NCBI GenBank assembly: GCA_963810775.1
Contig: CAWEOT010000025.1
Location: 310,001 to 374,000, forward strand
Direction of reading: 5' to 3'
DNA from: DATBVX01 sp963810775
Lineage (GTDB): Bacteria > Pseudomonadota > Gammaproteobacteria > Steroidobacterales > Steroidobacteraceae
DNA: 64,000 bases
The notes under the pieces are model-generated. The model had not been told where the DNA came from and did no database searches. It saw nothing but the letters and a program-made list of their open reading frames with translations. Each line of letters begins with the position of its first letter. Position 1 is the stretch's first letter. Position numbers and translations under genes: made by a program. Below are positions 35,384-44,312 of the stretch, one piece after another.

Positions 35384-36622
35384 CTAGTGCTGCTCGGCCT
35401 TGCTCTGGCGAATTACGCCATCGTCCTTGAGCTTGGCGAGAGCGATACCGATCTCGGAGTCGCGCTGCACGAGCGCAGGACCTGACACACCGTCCACCGG
35501 GTTCTGATCCTTCTCGACCACGATGTCGGGCGTGATCCCCTTCTGCTGGATCGAGGCTCCGGATGGCGTGTAGTAGCGCGAGGTGGTGAGCTTGATGGCG
35601 CGCCCATCGGACAGCGGCATCACCGTTTGTACCGAGCCCTTGCCGAAGGTCGTACGCCCGATGAGCGTCGCCCGCGCGTGATCCTTGAGCGCACCGGCGA
35701 CGATTTCCGACGCGGAGGCCGAGCCTGCATTCACCAGCACCACGAGATCCGCGCCGTCGAGCTGGTCTCCGGGCGTGGCATCCATTTCGAACTTGGAGTC
35801 GGGCGCGCGGCCATTCGCGGTCACGATCGGGCCGTCGTCGATGAAGGCGTCGGAAACGGCGACTGCTGCCTCGAGCACGCCGCCCGGATTGTTGCGCAGG
35901 TCGAGGACCAGTCCGTTGAGCTTGCCGTGCGGGCTCGTGCTCTTCAGGGTTGCGATTGCCTTATTGAGATCCCCGCCTGTCGTTTCGCTGAAGTGAGTGA
36001 TACGGACATAGCCATAACCAGGCTCGAGGAGTTCGGATTTGACGCTATGGACCTGGACGTTCGAGCGCTCGAGCACGAAATCGAACGGAGCCTCGGCGCC
36101 GGCACGCTTTACCGTCACCTTCACGCTGGTCCCGGCCTTGCCCCGCATGCGGTTGATCGCGTCATTGAGGCCGGAGCTGTCGATGGGCACGCCATCAATG
36201 GCGACGATCATGTCACCAGGGCGGATGCCGGCTTTCGCAGCCGAAGTGCCATCGATGGGCGCCACGACCTTGACGCCTTCGTCTTCCATCGTGACTTCGA
36301 TGCCTACGCCGGAATAGTTGCCCGTTGTGCTGATCCGGATCTCGTCGTATTCGTCGCTGTCGAGGAACGCGGAATGCGGATCGAGCGCTGACACCATCCC
36401 CCGGATCGCGCTTTCCATCAGGTCGTGATCGTCGACCTTGTCGACGTAGTCCTGCTTCACGCGCTCGAGGACCTCGGCAAGCAGGCGCGCGTCCTCCCAG
36501 GGCAGGGTCTCCGGGCTCGGCGGTGGGTCGCGGTCCGCGAGCACCCCGCGAGACAACGAGAGCGAAATGCCGATGGCCACTCCAGCGAGAAGGATCACAA
36601 GCGTGCGGAATTTCATCGACAT
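35384..36622 (-). CDS. ctpA: S41-family C-terminal processing peptidase with PDZ domain
   Basis: A 412-residue protease with a signal peptide or anchor (VILLAGVAIGISLSLS), a PDZ domain (SGVGIEVTMEDEGVKVV...GDMIVAIDG) and an S41 domain with the catalytic Ser in NAGSASASEIV and Lys in RTTFGKGSVQTVM. It cleaves proteins at C-terminal tails in the periplasm. The usual envC-ctpA neighbourhood is kept, but a GGDEF/EAL gene is inserted between them. The name ctpA is by family; the exact paralogue is not certain. Confidence 0.93.
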   Translation of the reverse strand: MSMKFRTLVILLAGVAIGISLSLSRGVLADRDPPPSPETLPWEDARLLAEVLERVKQDYVDKVDDHDLMESAIRGMVSALDPHSAFLDSDEYDEIRISTTGNYSGVGIEVTMEDEGVKVVAPIDGTSAAKAGIRPGDMIVAIDGVPIDSSGLNDAINRMRGKAGTSVKVTVKRAGAEAPFDFVLERSNVQVHSVKSELLEPGYGYVRITHFSETTGGDLNKAIATLKSTSPHGKLNGLVLDLRNNPGGVLEAAVAVSDAFIDDGPIVTANGRAPDSKFEMDATPGDQLDGADLVVLVNAGSASASEIVAGALKDHARATLIGRTTFGKGSVQTVMPLSDGRAIKLTTSRYYTPSGASIQQKGITPDIVVEKDQNPVDGVSGPALVQRDSEIGIALAKLKDDGVIRQSKAEQH

Positions 36623-36751
36623 TCTGGAGTCCCGGCAGAGTGCGAGTGTGAATTCCGGGGAATACTACAGCCCGGACCCATGGCCACCAACAAGAGGCGG
36701 CGAATATTCATCGCCTGATCGACGTCAGAACCTTTTGCTGCGCTGCAAAAG

Positions 36752-39016
36752 TCAGGCGGAGGAGGCCGCCATGACGGGTCCTGTCCCGGTCTCGGAAGCA
36801 GGGTCGCGCGACGAAGGCTGGCTGAAGCCCGGGAGAAGCGGCAGTTCCTTCAGCATCTGCGTAAGTGGATGCGGCTTGCCCAGGCAGAAGCCCTGCCCGT
36901 AGTCGACACCCAATGAGGTGATGCGGCGCCGGATCTCGTCGGTCTCCACGTATTCTGCGACCGTTTCCATGCTCATCGTCTTCGCGAGCTGCGCGATGGC
37001 GCGCACCATCGATTGCGAGCGCGGATCGACAATCACGTCGCGCACGAAGCTGCCATCGATCTTGAGCATCGTCACCGGCAGTGCCTTGAGGTAGGCGAGT
37101 GAGCTGAAGCCCGTGCCAAAGTCATCGAGCGCGAACCGGCAGCCGATCTCGCGCAGGCGCTCCATGAAAGTCTCGGCGCGACCCATATTGGCGACTGCCG
37201 CAGTCTCAGTCAGCTCGAAGCAGAACGATTCGCTGGGCAGGCCGCAGCCGCGGACAGCACTCTCGACAAAATCGGCAAAATCCGGCTGCGCGATCGACTG
37301 GCCGGAAAGATTGATCGTGAAACAGATCATCTGCTCGCGCAGCAGCGAGGCATGCTCGGAAAGAGTTTTCACTGCGTGTTCCACAACCCAGCGGTCTATC
37401 GCCGGCATGAGCTGATAGCGTGCGGCCGCGGAGAGGAATTTTTCCGGCGGAATGCTGTGGCCATCATCCGCGATCATGCGCAGCAGAAGCTCGAAATGCG
37501 GATCCTTGCGCGCGTTCTGGAGCGGCACGATCGGCTGCATATCCAGGCGAAAGCGGCTGGTGCGCAGCGCATCGCGCAACTGCGCGGCGACGCTGATGTC
37601 AGTGTGACGCCGGATGATGCTGACGTCCGCTTCCTCGTAAATTTCCACGCGATTACGGCCGCGATCCTTGGCGGCCTTGCACGCGACTTCCGCCGCTGCC
37701 ATGGCATGCGCGAGCTTGGCCTCTGAGCCCGCCAGGGCGACGACACCGATGCTCAGGGAAACGTCCGGCGAACTGTCCTTGTCGCCTTCGGCACGCATCA
37801 GGCGAGCGCCGTCACAGAGCTTGCGGGCCAGCGCGGTCCCCGCTTCCAGTTCGCAGTCAGGCAGCAGCAGTGCAAAACGGTCGCCAGCGAGGCGTGCACT
37901 TACGCTGCGCGGATGGTGCGTGCGGCGGACCAGATCAGCGACACGCGCGATCACGGCATCGCCAATGTGCATGCCGAAGTTCTCGTTGATCAGGTGCATC
38001 TGGTCGATGTCGACATACACCAGGCTATGCGTTTCGCTGCCGGCACGGGTCAGGTTCGCGTTCGCGTGACGCTCGAACGCCGGGCGGGTCAGAAGGCCGG
38101 TGGCGCTGTCGTAGTTGGCCTGCAGGACGGCGGCGGTCTTGCGTGCCAACAACCGTGCTATCCGCGTATCGCGGTGATCGAAGTCGTCCATTTCCTCAGT
38201 ACGAAACAGTGCGAAGAAGCCGACTACGCGACTCGAGCTCTGGCGGACCGGGCAGGACAGAATCTTGTACGGAAGCGCGGTAGGCGCACGGCTCGCGACG
38301 ACCTTGTTCACGACCAGGGTTTTGCCCTGTAGCTGCGCCCAGGTCAGGAGGTGCCGATGAGTACGCGTGAGAACTTCGGCACTTTGTGAGGCCGGCGCGC
38401 CATGTCCCGCGCGGCAGATCGCGATGCCCTTCTCCGGAATCATCAACGCTCCGAACGGGCAGCCGAGGTGCTCAATGCTCCTCTGCACGATCCAGCGCAG
38501 CTCGTCGGTGTCATCTTCGCTCTCTTCGGTCTCCGGCTGTGCGTCCGAGGTAATGGAGAGCAGCAGGTCGAGGTCCTTGTCGCGCACTTCGAGACTGCGA
38601 TTGAGCGAACCGATGCTTTCCTGCGCAATCAGCTCGCGCTGCAAGCACTCGAGCGCCGGGCGCAGCAGGCTGTGCACGAACGACCATGGGCGTGACTCGC
38701 CGCTCTCGGAACGGCACGTCACACTCAGCAGGGCGAGCAGTTCACCCGATTCTTCGCAGAGGCGAAAGATATAGACCGGTGTGCCGTCATCCAGCAGCTG
38801 GAAGAGACCTTCCTCGGCTCCGGCCACGGCGTGGCGAGCTTCGGCAATGAGCGAAGAGAGATCGGGGCTGACTACATCGGAGCTCGACCAGTACTTCTCA
38901 CCGGCAGACCCGGAAATGTCGATGCTGAGTGCGCGAGGCAGCAGCATCTTCACGAGCTGCCCATAGGGCTCGAGTGATTTGATCAAAGTCGTGCTGGTCT
39001 GGTTCGAGTTTTTCAC
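36752..39016 (-). CDS. GAF-GGDEF-EAL protein; probable c-di-GMP phosphodiesterase with dead GGDEF
   Basis: About 754 residues from a GTG at 39016 (the frame is open further up, to a TTG at 39082, and the start is uncertain). An N-terminal region of unknown fold (1-150) is followed by a GAF-like domain (about 165-300), a GGDEF-like domain (about 305-460) whose active loop reads AGDRF and so should not make c-di-GMP, and an EAL domain (about 480-730). The EAL residues look intact: ELLLR, NLSG, ELTE, DDFGTG, the Lys of LKIDGSF and the Glu of AEYVE. I infer a phosphodiesterase tuned by GAF or GGDEF ligands. It sits between envC and ctpA. Confidence 0.9.
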   Translation of the reverse strand: MKNSNQTSTTLIKSLEPYGQLVKMLLPRALSIDISGSAGEKYWSSSDVVSPDLSSLIAEARHAVAGAEEGLFQLLDDGTPVYIFRLCEESGELLALLSVTCRSESGESRPWSFVHSLLRPALECLQRELIAQESIGSLNRSLEVRDKDLDLLLSITSDAQPETEESEDDTDELRWIVQRSIEHLGCPFGALMIPEKGIAICRAGHGAPASQSAEVLTRTHRHLLTWAQLQGKTLVVNKVVASRAPTALPYKILSCPVRQSSSRVVGFFALFRTEEMDDFDHRDTRIARLLARKTAAVLQANYDSATGLLTRPAFERHANANLTRAGSETHSLVYVDIDQMHLINENFGMHIGDAVIARVADLVRRTHHPRSVSARLAGDRFALLLPDCELEAGTALARKLCDGARLMRAEGDKDSSPDVSLSIGVVALAGSEAKLAHAMAAAEVACKAAKDRGRNRVEIYEEADVSIIRRHTDISVAAQLRDALRTSRFRLDMQPIVPLQNARKDPHFELLLRMIADDGHSIPPEKFLSAAARYQLMPAIDRWVVEHAVKTLSEHASLLREQMICFTINLSGQSIAQPDFADFVESAVRGCGLPSESFCFELTETAAVANMGRAETFMERLREIGCRFALDDFGTGFSSLAYLKALPVTMLKIDGSFVRDVIVDPRSQSMVRAIAQLAKTMSMETVAEYVETDEIRRRITSLGVDYGQGFCLGKPHPLTQMLKELPLLPGFSQPSSRDPASETGTGPVMAASSA

Positions 39017-39279
39017 AGCCCCGTCCGCTTTCACCACGCGCGCAAAATCCGCCGCCCGCCACCGCAGCGACAGCGCGAACAATCACTTATGCAGGGCCCC
39101 CAATCGTTGACGAGGTTGGCGATTCGACAGATTTCGGCGTGTAAGTTGCGGAGACTGCGAGGTAATCCGCATTCGCACGGCATGGGGTGACTCAAGTACC
39201 GGCAACCCGCGCCCGAGCCGGACGTTGAACTTAAGTGGGTCAATCTGCGCGGAGACTGCGACACCCATCACACCGCGAT

Positions 39280-40440
39280 TCACTTGCGCGGCAGGGGTTT
39301 GCGAATCCACTGGTGCGGATTGAGGGGCGTAGCTCCTTTGCGGATCTCGAAGTAGAGCTCCGGCTGGTTGCGACCACCGGAATCGCCTGCGCTCGCGATC
39401 ACGTCGCCCGCTCCCACCCAGTCGCCGACTGCGCGGTAAAGCTGTTCGTTGTGGCCGTAAAGGCTGAGGTAGCCACCGCTGTGCTCGACAATTGTCAGCA
39501 GCCCCATTCCCGGGAGCCAGTCGGCGTACACGACTCGCCCGGAATGCACCGCGCGTACCTGGCTTCCCCGGTCCGTCGCGAGCAGCACGCCGTTCCAGGT
39601 GAGTCCCCCAGCCCGCCGCTCGCCGAAGTCGGCCAACAGGCGGCCTCTCACTGGCCAGTTCAAGCGGCCTTTGAGCTTCTCGAAGGCCTCGGTGGAGTTG
39701 ACCGGAAAATCACTCAGCACGCGTCGCAGATCCGCGAGCAGCTTTTCGAGCGCATCCCTTTCACGCGTCAATTTCGCCAGTGTGAGCTGTCGATTCTTGA
39801 GTTGCTGGTTGAGCTCGCTGAGAACATCGCCACGCTCGCGACGCGCGCGCTGCAATCCGTCCAGCTCCGCCTGTGCCTGATCCTCGAGCTCTGCGAGGCG
39901 CGCGTCCTCGGCCGCGACCGCGGCATCCAGCTCTTCCAGGCGATCGAGCTGCCGGCGGATGGCTTGAATCCTGTCGGCGCGTGCGCGCCCGAAATAACCG
40001 TAGTACGCGAACATGCGGCCGAGCTGCGCTGGGTCCTGCTGGTTGAGTAGCAGCTTGAGCTGCTCTTCCCGGCCGATGGTATATGCAGCGCGCAACTGGC
40101 CGGCGAGGGCGGCGCGCTCATCCGCGAGCGAGGTTTCGACACGCACGTGTTCCGCCTGCAGAGCAGCTCGCCGTCGCGCGCTGTCCGCGCGCTGCCCCCT
40201 GAGGTCATCGAGCTTGCGGCGCTGCCCGGAGACAGTCAGCTCCGCGTCGCGCAGCCGCCCGGCCAGCTGATCACGCTGCGTGGTGTCGCTGCGGATCGAC
40301 TGCTGCAGCTCGGTGATCTCCTTGCGCACTTTGCGCAGGTCGGCCTCGGTGTCCTTTTGATCGGCCGCCGGCAGCGCCATCGCCCACAGCAGCAGGAGCG
40401 CCAGCCACCTTGCTATACTTGCCGGCCTTTTTTGCTGCAC
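39280..40440 (-). CDS. envC: EnvC-type murein hydrolase activator
   Basis: 386 residues from a GTG at 40440 (a TTG at 40461 is open but would precede the signal peptide). A signal peptide (RWLALLLLWAMALPAA) is followed by a long coiled coil (about residues 25-245) and a C-terminal LytM domain. The LytM zinc ligands are lost: TWNGVLLA replaces H-x-G-x-D, HNEQL takes the place of H-x-H, and ELYFEIR replaces HLHFE. That is the EnvC pattern: it activates amidases at the septum rather than cutting itself. Divergent from the rhodanese gene. Confidence 0.92.
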   Translation of the reverse strand: MQQKRPASIARWLALLLLWAMALPAADQKDTEADLRKVRKEITELQQSIRSDTTQRDQLAGRLRDAELTVSGQRRKLDDLRGQRADSARRRAALQAEHVRVETSLADERAALAGQLRAAYTIGREEQLKLLLNQQDPAQLGRMFAYYGYFGRARADRIQAIRRQLDRLEELDAAVAAEDARLAELEDQAQAELDGLQRARRERGDVLSELNQQLKNRQLTLAKLTRERDALEKLLADLRRVLSDFPVNSTEAFEKLKGRLNWPVRGRLLADFGERRAGGLTWNGVLLATDRGSQVRAVHSGRVVYADWLPGMGLLTIVEHSGGYLSLYGHNEQLYRAVGDWVGAGDVIASAGDSGGRNQPELYFEIRKGATPLNPHQWIRKPLPRK

Positions 40441-40463
40441 GCCCCGTAGTTCCGGGACCAAAG

Positions 40464-40919
40464 ATGAATCGACTGATCGAGTTTGCAGGCAATCACCCCT
40501 ACCTGGTAGCGGCCGCCGTGCTGATGCTGATCATCGTGATCGTGTCCGAGATGCGCGCCCGGATTCAAGAGTTCGCTGCGGTCGCACCGGCGGATGCGAT
40601 CCGGATGATGAACCATGGCGCATTGGTCATCGATGTGCGCGACAGTACCGCATTCGAGAGCGGCCACATCGTCGATGCGCGCAACATGCCTCTCAAGGAG
40701 CTCGCCACCAGTGCTGAAGGCCTCAAGCGCAACAGGGACAAGCCGGTCATTACCTGCTGCGATACCGGGATGAATGGCGGCACAGCGGCGCGCGAGCTGG
40801 GTAAGCTCGGCTTCACCAAGGTGTTCAATCTGCGCGGTGGTCTCGGGGCCTGGCGCCAGGACAATCTGCCGTTGGTACGGGGTGGCACGGCTGGCGGAAA
40901 GGCCGCGCCGCGGAGCTGA
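40464..40919 (+). CDS. Membrane-anchored rhodanese-like protein
   Basis: A 151-residue protein from the ATG at 40464 with one N-terminal membrane helix (YLVAAAVLMLIIVIV) and a rhodanese domain (VIDVRDSTAFESGHIVDARNMP, then the active loop VITCCDTGMNGGTAAREL, ending LRGGLGAWRQDNLP). The first Cys of the loop is a candidate sulphur acceptor. It is the first gene of a run with grxC, secB and gpsA, the same order as in many gammaproteobacteria (YibN). The upstream TATACT at 40411-40416 is a possible -10 element. Confidence 0.88.
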   Translation: MNRLIEFAGNHPYLVAAAVLMLIIVIVSEMRARIQEFAAVAPADAIRMMNHGALVIDVRDSTAFESGHIVDARNMPLKELATSAEGLKRNRDKPVITCCDTGMNGGTAARELGKLGFTKVFNLRGGLGAWRQDNLPLVRGGTAGGKAAPRS

Positions 40920-40925
40920 GCGCGC

Positions 40926-41189
40926 GTGACGGACGTGGTGATGTATTCGGCGGGCTGGTGCCCGTATTGCTCGCGTGCTCGTGCACTGTTCGAGCGCAAG
41001 GGAATCGCGTTTCGCGAAATCGACATCGAAACCGACGCGGAACTCCGCAGCGAAATGATTGCCCGTAGTGGCCGGCGCTCGGTGCCGCAGATTTTCATCG
41101 GCGCGCGCCACGTGGGTGGATTTGAAGAACTGTACGAGCTGGAGCGCAGTGGCGAGCTCGAATCCCTGATTCAAACGGAGAAACCATGA
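40926..41189 (+). CDS. grxC: Glutaredoxin 3
   Basis: An 87-residue protein with the dithiol active site C-P-Y-C (GWCPYCSRARALF), the conserved cis-Pro loop SVPQIFIGARHVGGFEEL and a GTG start at 40926. It reduces disulphides with glutathione. It starts 6 bases after the rhodanese gene and overlaps secB by 4 bases (ATGA). Confidence 0.97.
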   Translation: MTDVVMYSAGWCPYCSRARALFERKGIAFREIDIETDAELRSEMIARSGRRSVPQIFIGARHVGGFEELYELERSGELESLIQTEKP

Positions 41190-41656
41190 CCGAGACCGAA
41201 ACCAACCCGCAGGCGGCGCCGGATACCCCAGAGATCGTCCTGCAGCAGATCTACCTGAAGGACTGTTCCTATGAGGCGCCTAATGGACCGCGCATTCCCT
41301 CCGCGCAATGGAACCCGAAGTTCTCGCTGAACCTCAACACCGCGAGCACCGAGCTCGGCGCGGAGCTGCGCGAGGTAGTCCTTACCGTCACCATCGAGGC
41401 GAAGGTCGGTGATAGCGTCGCGTATCTCGTCGAACTCAAGCAGGCGGGCGTATTCATGGTGCGCAACTGCTCCGAGGGCGATCTGAAGAAGGTCGTCGGC
41501 AGCGTGTGCCCGACCGTGCTCTTTCCCTACGCACGCGCAGCGTGCTCGGATCTGATCACCCAGGGCGGCTTCCCGCAGTTCCTGCTGCCACCAGTGAACT
41601 TCGACAGCCTGTTCGAGAGATCGATGGCCGAATCAACCCGCATCGGGGTCAACTGA
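41186..41656 (+). CDS. secB: Protein-export chaperone SecB
   Basis: A 156-residue protein with YLKDCSYEAPNGP, the beta-sheet core ELREVVLTVTIEAKVG, the conserved CPTVLFPYARAACSDLITQGGFPQFLLPPVNF and the C-terminal acidic end. SecB keeps precursors unfolded for SecA. It overlaps grxC and is followed by gpsA. Confidence 0.98.
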   Translation: MTETETNPQAAPDTPEIVLQQIYLKDCSYEAPNGPRIPSAQWNPKFSLNLNTASTELGAELREVVLTVTIEAKVGDSVAYLVELKQAGVFMVRNCSEGDLKKVVGSVCPTVLFPYARAACSDLITQGGFPQFLLPPVNFDSLFERSMAESTRIGVN

Positions 41657-41701
41657 TCAGGGATCAGAGGCGCCACAAGCTGCGCACTCTGCAAGCACCG
41701 C

Positions 41702-42730
41702 ATGGCGTTGCCCGACAAGAATGTGACGGACCGAGCACCGATCACCCTTCTCGGCGCGGGGTCGTGGGGCACAGCGCTTGCGATCCAGTTCTCCCGCGCC
41801 GGACGTGAAGTACGCCTTTGGGGTCGCGACCCCAAACACCTGCTGGCGCTCGAGCGGGATCGGTGCAATCGTCGCTATCTTCCCGACGCGCCGTTCCCGC
41901 AATCGCTCCGTGTCGAGACAGACCTCGACCAGGCACTGCAAGGCAGCGTCGACGTCCTGATAGCAGTCCCGAGCAATGGCTTTCGCCAACTGCTTGAACA
42001 GATTAGGCCGCGCCTGCAGAGTGGCATGCGCGTCGCGTGGGCGACAAAGGGATTTGAGCAGGGGTCAGGGAAGCTCCCGCACGAGATCGCCACCGAAGTC
42101 CTGGGCGAGCGGTGGCCGATCGCGGTGCTATCAGGACCCACATTCGCTCGCGAGGTGGGCGCGGGCCTCCCGACGGCGATGACCGTCGCCTCGCCGGATG
42201 AGGCCTTTGCCGCGGCCATTGCCCGCAGCATTTCCGGTCTCAATTTTCGCGCCTATACCTCCAACGACGTGATCGGCGTGGAAGTCGGCGGTGCGGTCAA
42301 GAATGTGCTAGCGATTGGCGCGGGGATCGCCGATGGGATGGGCTACGGCGCGAACACACGCATCGCACTGATCACCCGTGGCCTCGCTGAGATGACCCGC
42401 CTCGGTGAAGCGCTCGGGGCGCGGCGCGAGACATTCATGGGCCTCGCGGGTCTGGGAGACCTGGTGCTCACCTGCACCGATAACCAATCACGCAATCGAC
42501 GGTTCGGCATCGCACTCGCCGGCGGCCAGTCGGTTGAAGCGGCGCTCAAAGACATCCGTCAGGTTGTGGAAGGATATTCGGCAGCGAAGGCCGTCCACGA
42601 GGTGGCGGAACGGATGAAGATCGAGATGCCGATCTGTGAGGCGGCTTACCGCGTGCTCTACGCCGACCTGCCCATCAGGGATGCAGTCCAGGTACTGATG
42701 GCGCGAGAGATCCGGTCGGAAAATGACTAG
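41702..42730 (+). CDS. gpsA: Glycerol-3-phosphate dehydrogenase (NAD(P)+)
   Basis: A 342-residue enzyme with the nucleotide-binding ITLLGAGSWGTALA, the conserved NDVIGVEVGGAVKNVLAIGAGIADGMGYG (catalytic Lys) and GLAGLGDLVLTC. It makes sn-glycerol-3-phosphate for phospholipids. It ends convergently with trmL, sharing 4 bases. Confidence 0.98.
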   Translation: MALPDKNVTDRAPITLLGAGSWGTALAIQFSRAGREVRLWGRDPKHLLALERDRCNRRYLPDAPFPQSLRVETDLDQALQGSVDVLIAVPSNGFRQLLEQIRPRLQSGMRVAWATKGFEQGSGKLPHEIATEVLGERWPIAVLSGPTFAREVGAGLPTAMTVASPDEAFAAAIARSISGLNFRAYTSNDVIGVEVGGAVKNVLAIGAGIADGMGYGANTRIALITRGLAEMTRLGEALGARRETFMGLAGLGDLVLTCTDNQSRNRRFGIALAGGQSVEAALKDIRQVVEGYSAAKAVHEVAERMKIEMPICEAAYRVLYADLPIRDAVQVLMAREIRSEND

Positions 42731-43206
42731 ACGCCCGTCTCCTGGCCGTCTGAAATTTTGAACCCAGACTGGCGCCACGCTTCGTAGAGCACCAACGCCA
42801 CCGCATTGGAGAGGTTCAGGCTGCGGTTGCCGGCGCGCATCGGAATTCTGAGGACTCGCTCCAGCCCGACGCGTGTCAATACCTCCGTCGGCAAGCCGCG
42901 GGATTCCGAGCCGAAGAGCAAGGCATCGCCCGCCTGAAAGCGCGCCTCGGCATAGCTTCGCCCTCCACCGGTTTCAATGGCGAACACACGTCCGTCAAGG
43001 TCGGCGAGGCACGCCTCCAGCGAGGTGTGCACCTTCACCGCGGCCGCTTCCGCATAGTCCAGTCCCGCGCGCCTGAGCGCGCGGGCGTCGAGACTGAATC
43101 CCAGGGGCTTGATCAGGTGCAGGGCCGCGCCGGTGTTCGCGCACAACCGGATAATGTTGCCGGTGTTGGGTGGAATCTCCGGCTCGAATAAGATCACGTG
43201 GTACAT
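42727..43206 (-). CDS. trmL: tRNA (cytidine(34)-2'-O)-methyltransferase TrmL
   Basis: A 159-residue SPOUT methyltransferase from the ATG at 43206: MYHVILFEPEIPPNTGNIIRLCANTG, LLFGSESRGLP, IPM and RSLNLSNAVALVLYEAW, the trefoil-knot motifs. It 2'-O-methylates the wobble base of tRNA-Leu. Its start codon overlaps the divergent pyrD start (43205). Its stop end overlaps gpsA by 4 bases. Confidence 0.95.
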   Translation of the reverse strand: MYHVILFEPEIPPNTGNIIRLCANTGAALHLIKPLGFSLDARALRRAGLDYAEAAAVKVHTSLEACLADLDGRVFAIETGGGRSYAEARFQAGDALLFGSESRGLPTEVLTRVGLERVLRIPMRAGNRSLNLSNAVALVLYEAWRQSGFKISDGQETGV

Positions 43207-44185
43207 GCCTACAGCACCTGAGACCCCCGCCGCTCCGCTGGCACTTGATTTCCTCGGCTTGAGGTTCAACTCGCCGATCGTGCTGCTTTCCGGCTGCGTG
43301 GGGTTCGGTGAAGAGTACACACGGGTCGAGGGCTTCTCCAACCGAGAGGTGGGCGCGATCGTGCTCAAGGGCACAACGCTCAAGCCGCGACTCGGAAATC
43401 CGCCGCATCGCGTCTACGAGACGCCGATGGGAATGCTCAACGCGATCGGGCTGCAGAATCCCGGCGCCGATCATGTGGTACAGCGGATCCTGCCGCAGCT
43501 CGATTTCGACGAGGCGCGCTTCATTGCGAACGTATGCGGCTCGACCATCGAGGAATACGTCGAGGTCACGCGTCGGTTCGATGATTCGCGCATCGACGCG
43601 ATCGAAATCAATATCTCTTGCCCGAACGTGAAAGAGGGTGGGGTCGCGTTCGGCAACTATCCGGACATGTCGGCGCGCGTGGTCGAGGCGTGCCGCAAAG
43701 TCACGCGCAAGCCGATCATCACCAAGCTGTCGCCCAATCAGACCGACATCCGCGAGAACGCGCGCCGCTGCATCGAGGCCGGGAGCGATGCGCTCGCCGT
43801 GATCAACACCATCATGGGCATGGCGATCGATGTGCGTACGCGCCGGCCAGTGATCGGGAATATCCAGGGCGGACTGTCGGGCCCCGCGATCAAGCCTATT
43901 GCCCTGTTGAAGGTGCACCAGGTCTACGATGTCGCAGGACCGCTGCGCATCCCGATCATCGGGCAGGGCGGCATCGCAAGCGCTCAGGATGCAATCGAAT
44001 TCATGATCGCCGGCGCTGCCGCGGTCGGAGTGGGTACAGCGCTGTTCTACGATCCTCTGGTGTGCCGCAAGATCAACGACGGGATCCAGGCATACCTTCG
44101 CGAACATGGTCTCAGGCATGTGCGGGATCTGGTTGGTGCGCTGCGCACCGGAAAAGAGACGCAGGACGTCCCGCTGGCTGGCTGA
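43205..44185 (+). CDS. pyrD: Dihydroorotate dehydrogenase, class 1B type
   Basis: A 326-residue enzyme: GCVGFGEEYTRVEGF, GTTLKPRLGNPPHRVYETPMGMLNAIGLQNPG, the active loop NISCPNVKEGG with the catalytic Cys, and GGLSGPAIKP. These are class 1B features; class 1B enzymes normally work with a PyrK electron-transfer subunit, none of which is in this window, and most gammaproteobacteria use the membrane class 2 enzyme. It has no visible ribosome-binding site: the ATG at 43205 overlaps the trmL start. A longer upstream reading cannot be excluded. Confidence 0.9.
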   Translation: MPTAPETPAAPLALDFLGLRFNSPIVLLSGCVGFGEEYTRVEGFSNREVGAIVLKGTTLKPRLGNPPHRVYETPMGMLNAIGLQNPGADHVVQRILPQLDFDEARFIANVCGSTIEEYVEVTRRFDDSRIDAIEINISCPNVKEGGVAFGNYPDMSARVVEACRKVTRKPIITKLSPNQTDIRENARRCIEAGSDALAVINTIMGMAIDVRTRRPVIGNIQGGLSGPAIKPIALLKVHQVYDVAGPLRIPIIGQGGIASAQDAIEFMIAGAAAVGVGTALFYDPLVCRKINDGIQAYLREHGLRHVRDLVGALRTGKETQDVPLAG

Positions 44186-44312
44186 TCCCCGGCCCCTGCC
44201 CGGACGATGCGGAACATTGTGCCGTCCGCGCAATCAATCAGTGCCGCCAACGCGTTCAATGGGCGCCGCATTTCGCCGAGACTTCCGCCGCCCGTCAAAT
44301 GGAGGAATGGTC

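Noticed and set aside
39148..39261. 13-bp direct repeat GCGGAGACTGCGA at 39148 and 39249, between envC and the EAL gene
   Set aside because: Two copies only, spaced about 100 bp, with no target-site duplication or mobile-element features; probably chance.
39280..40440. LytM protein as an active peptidase
   Set aside because: The zinc ligands are replaced at each motif, which fits EnvC as an activator and not an enzyme.
42995..44233. 412-codon minus-strand open frame across pyrD and trmL
   Set aside because: It overlaps two real genes in antisense and has no similarity to any family I know.
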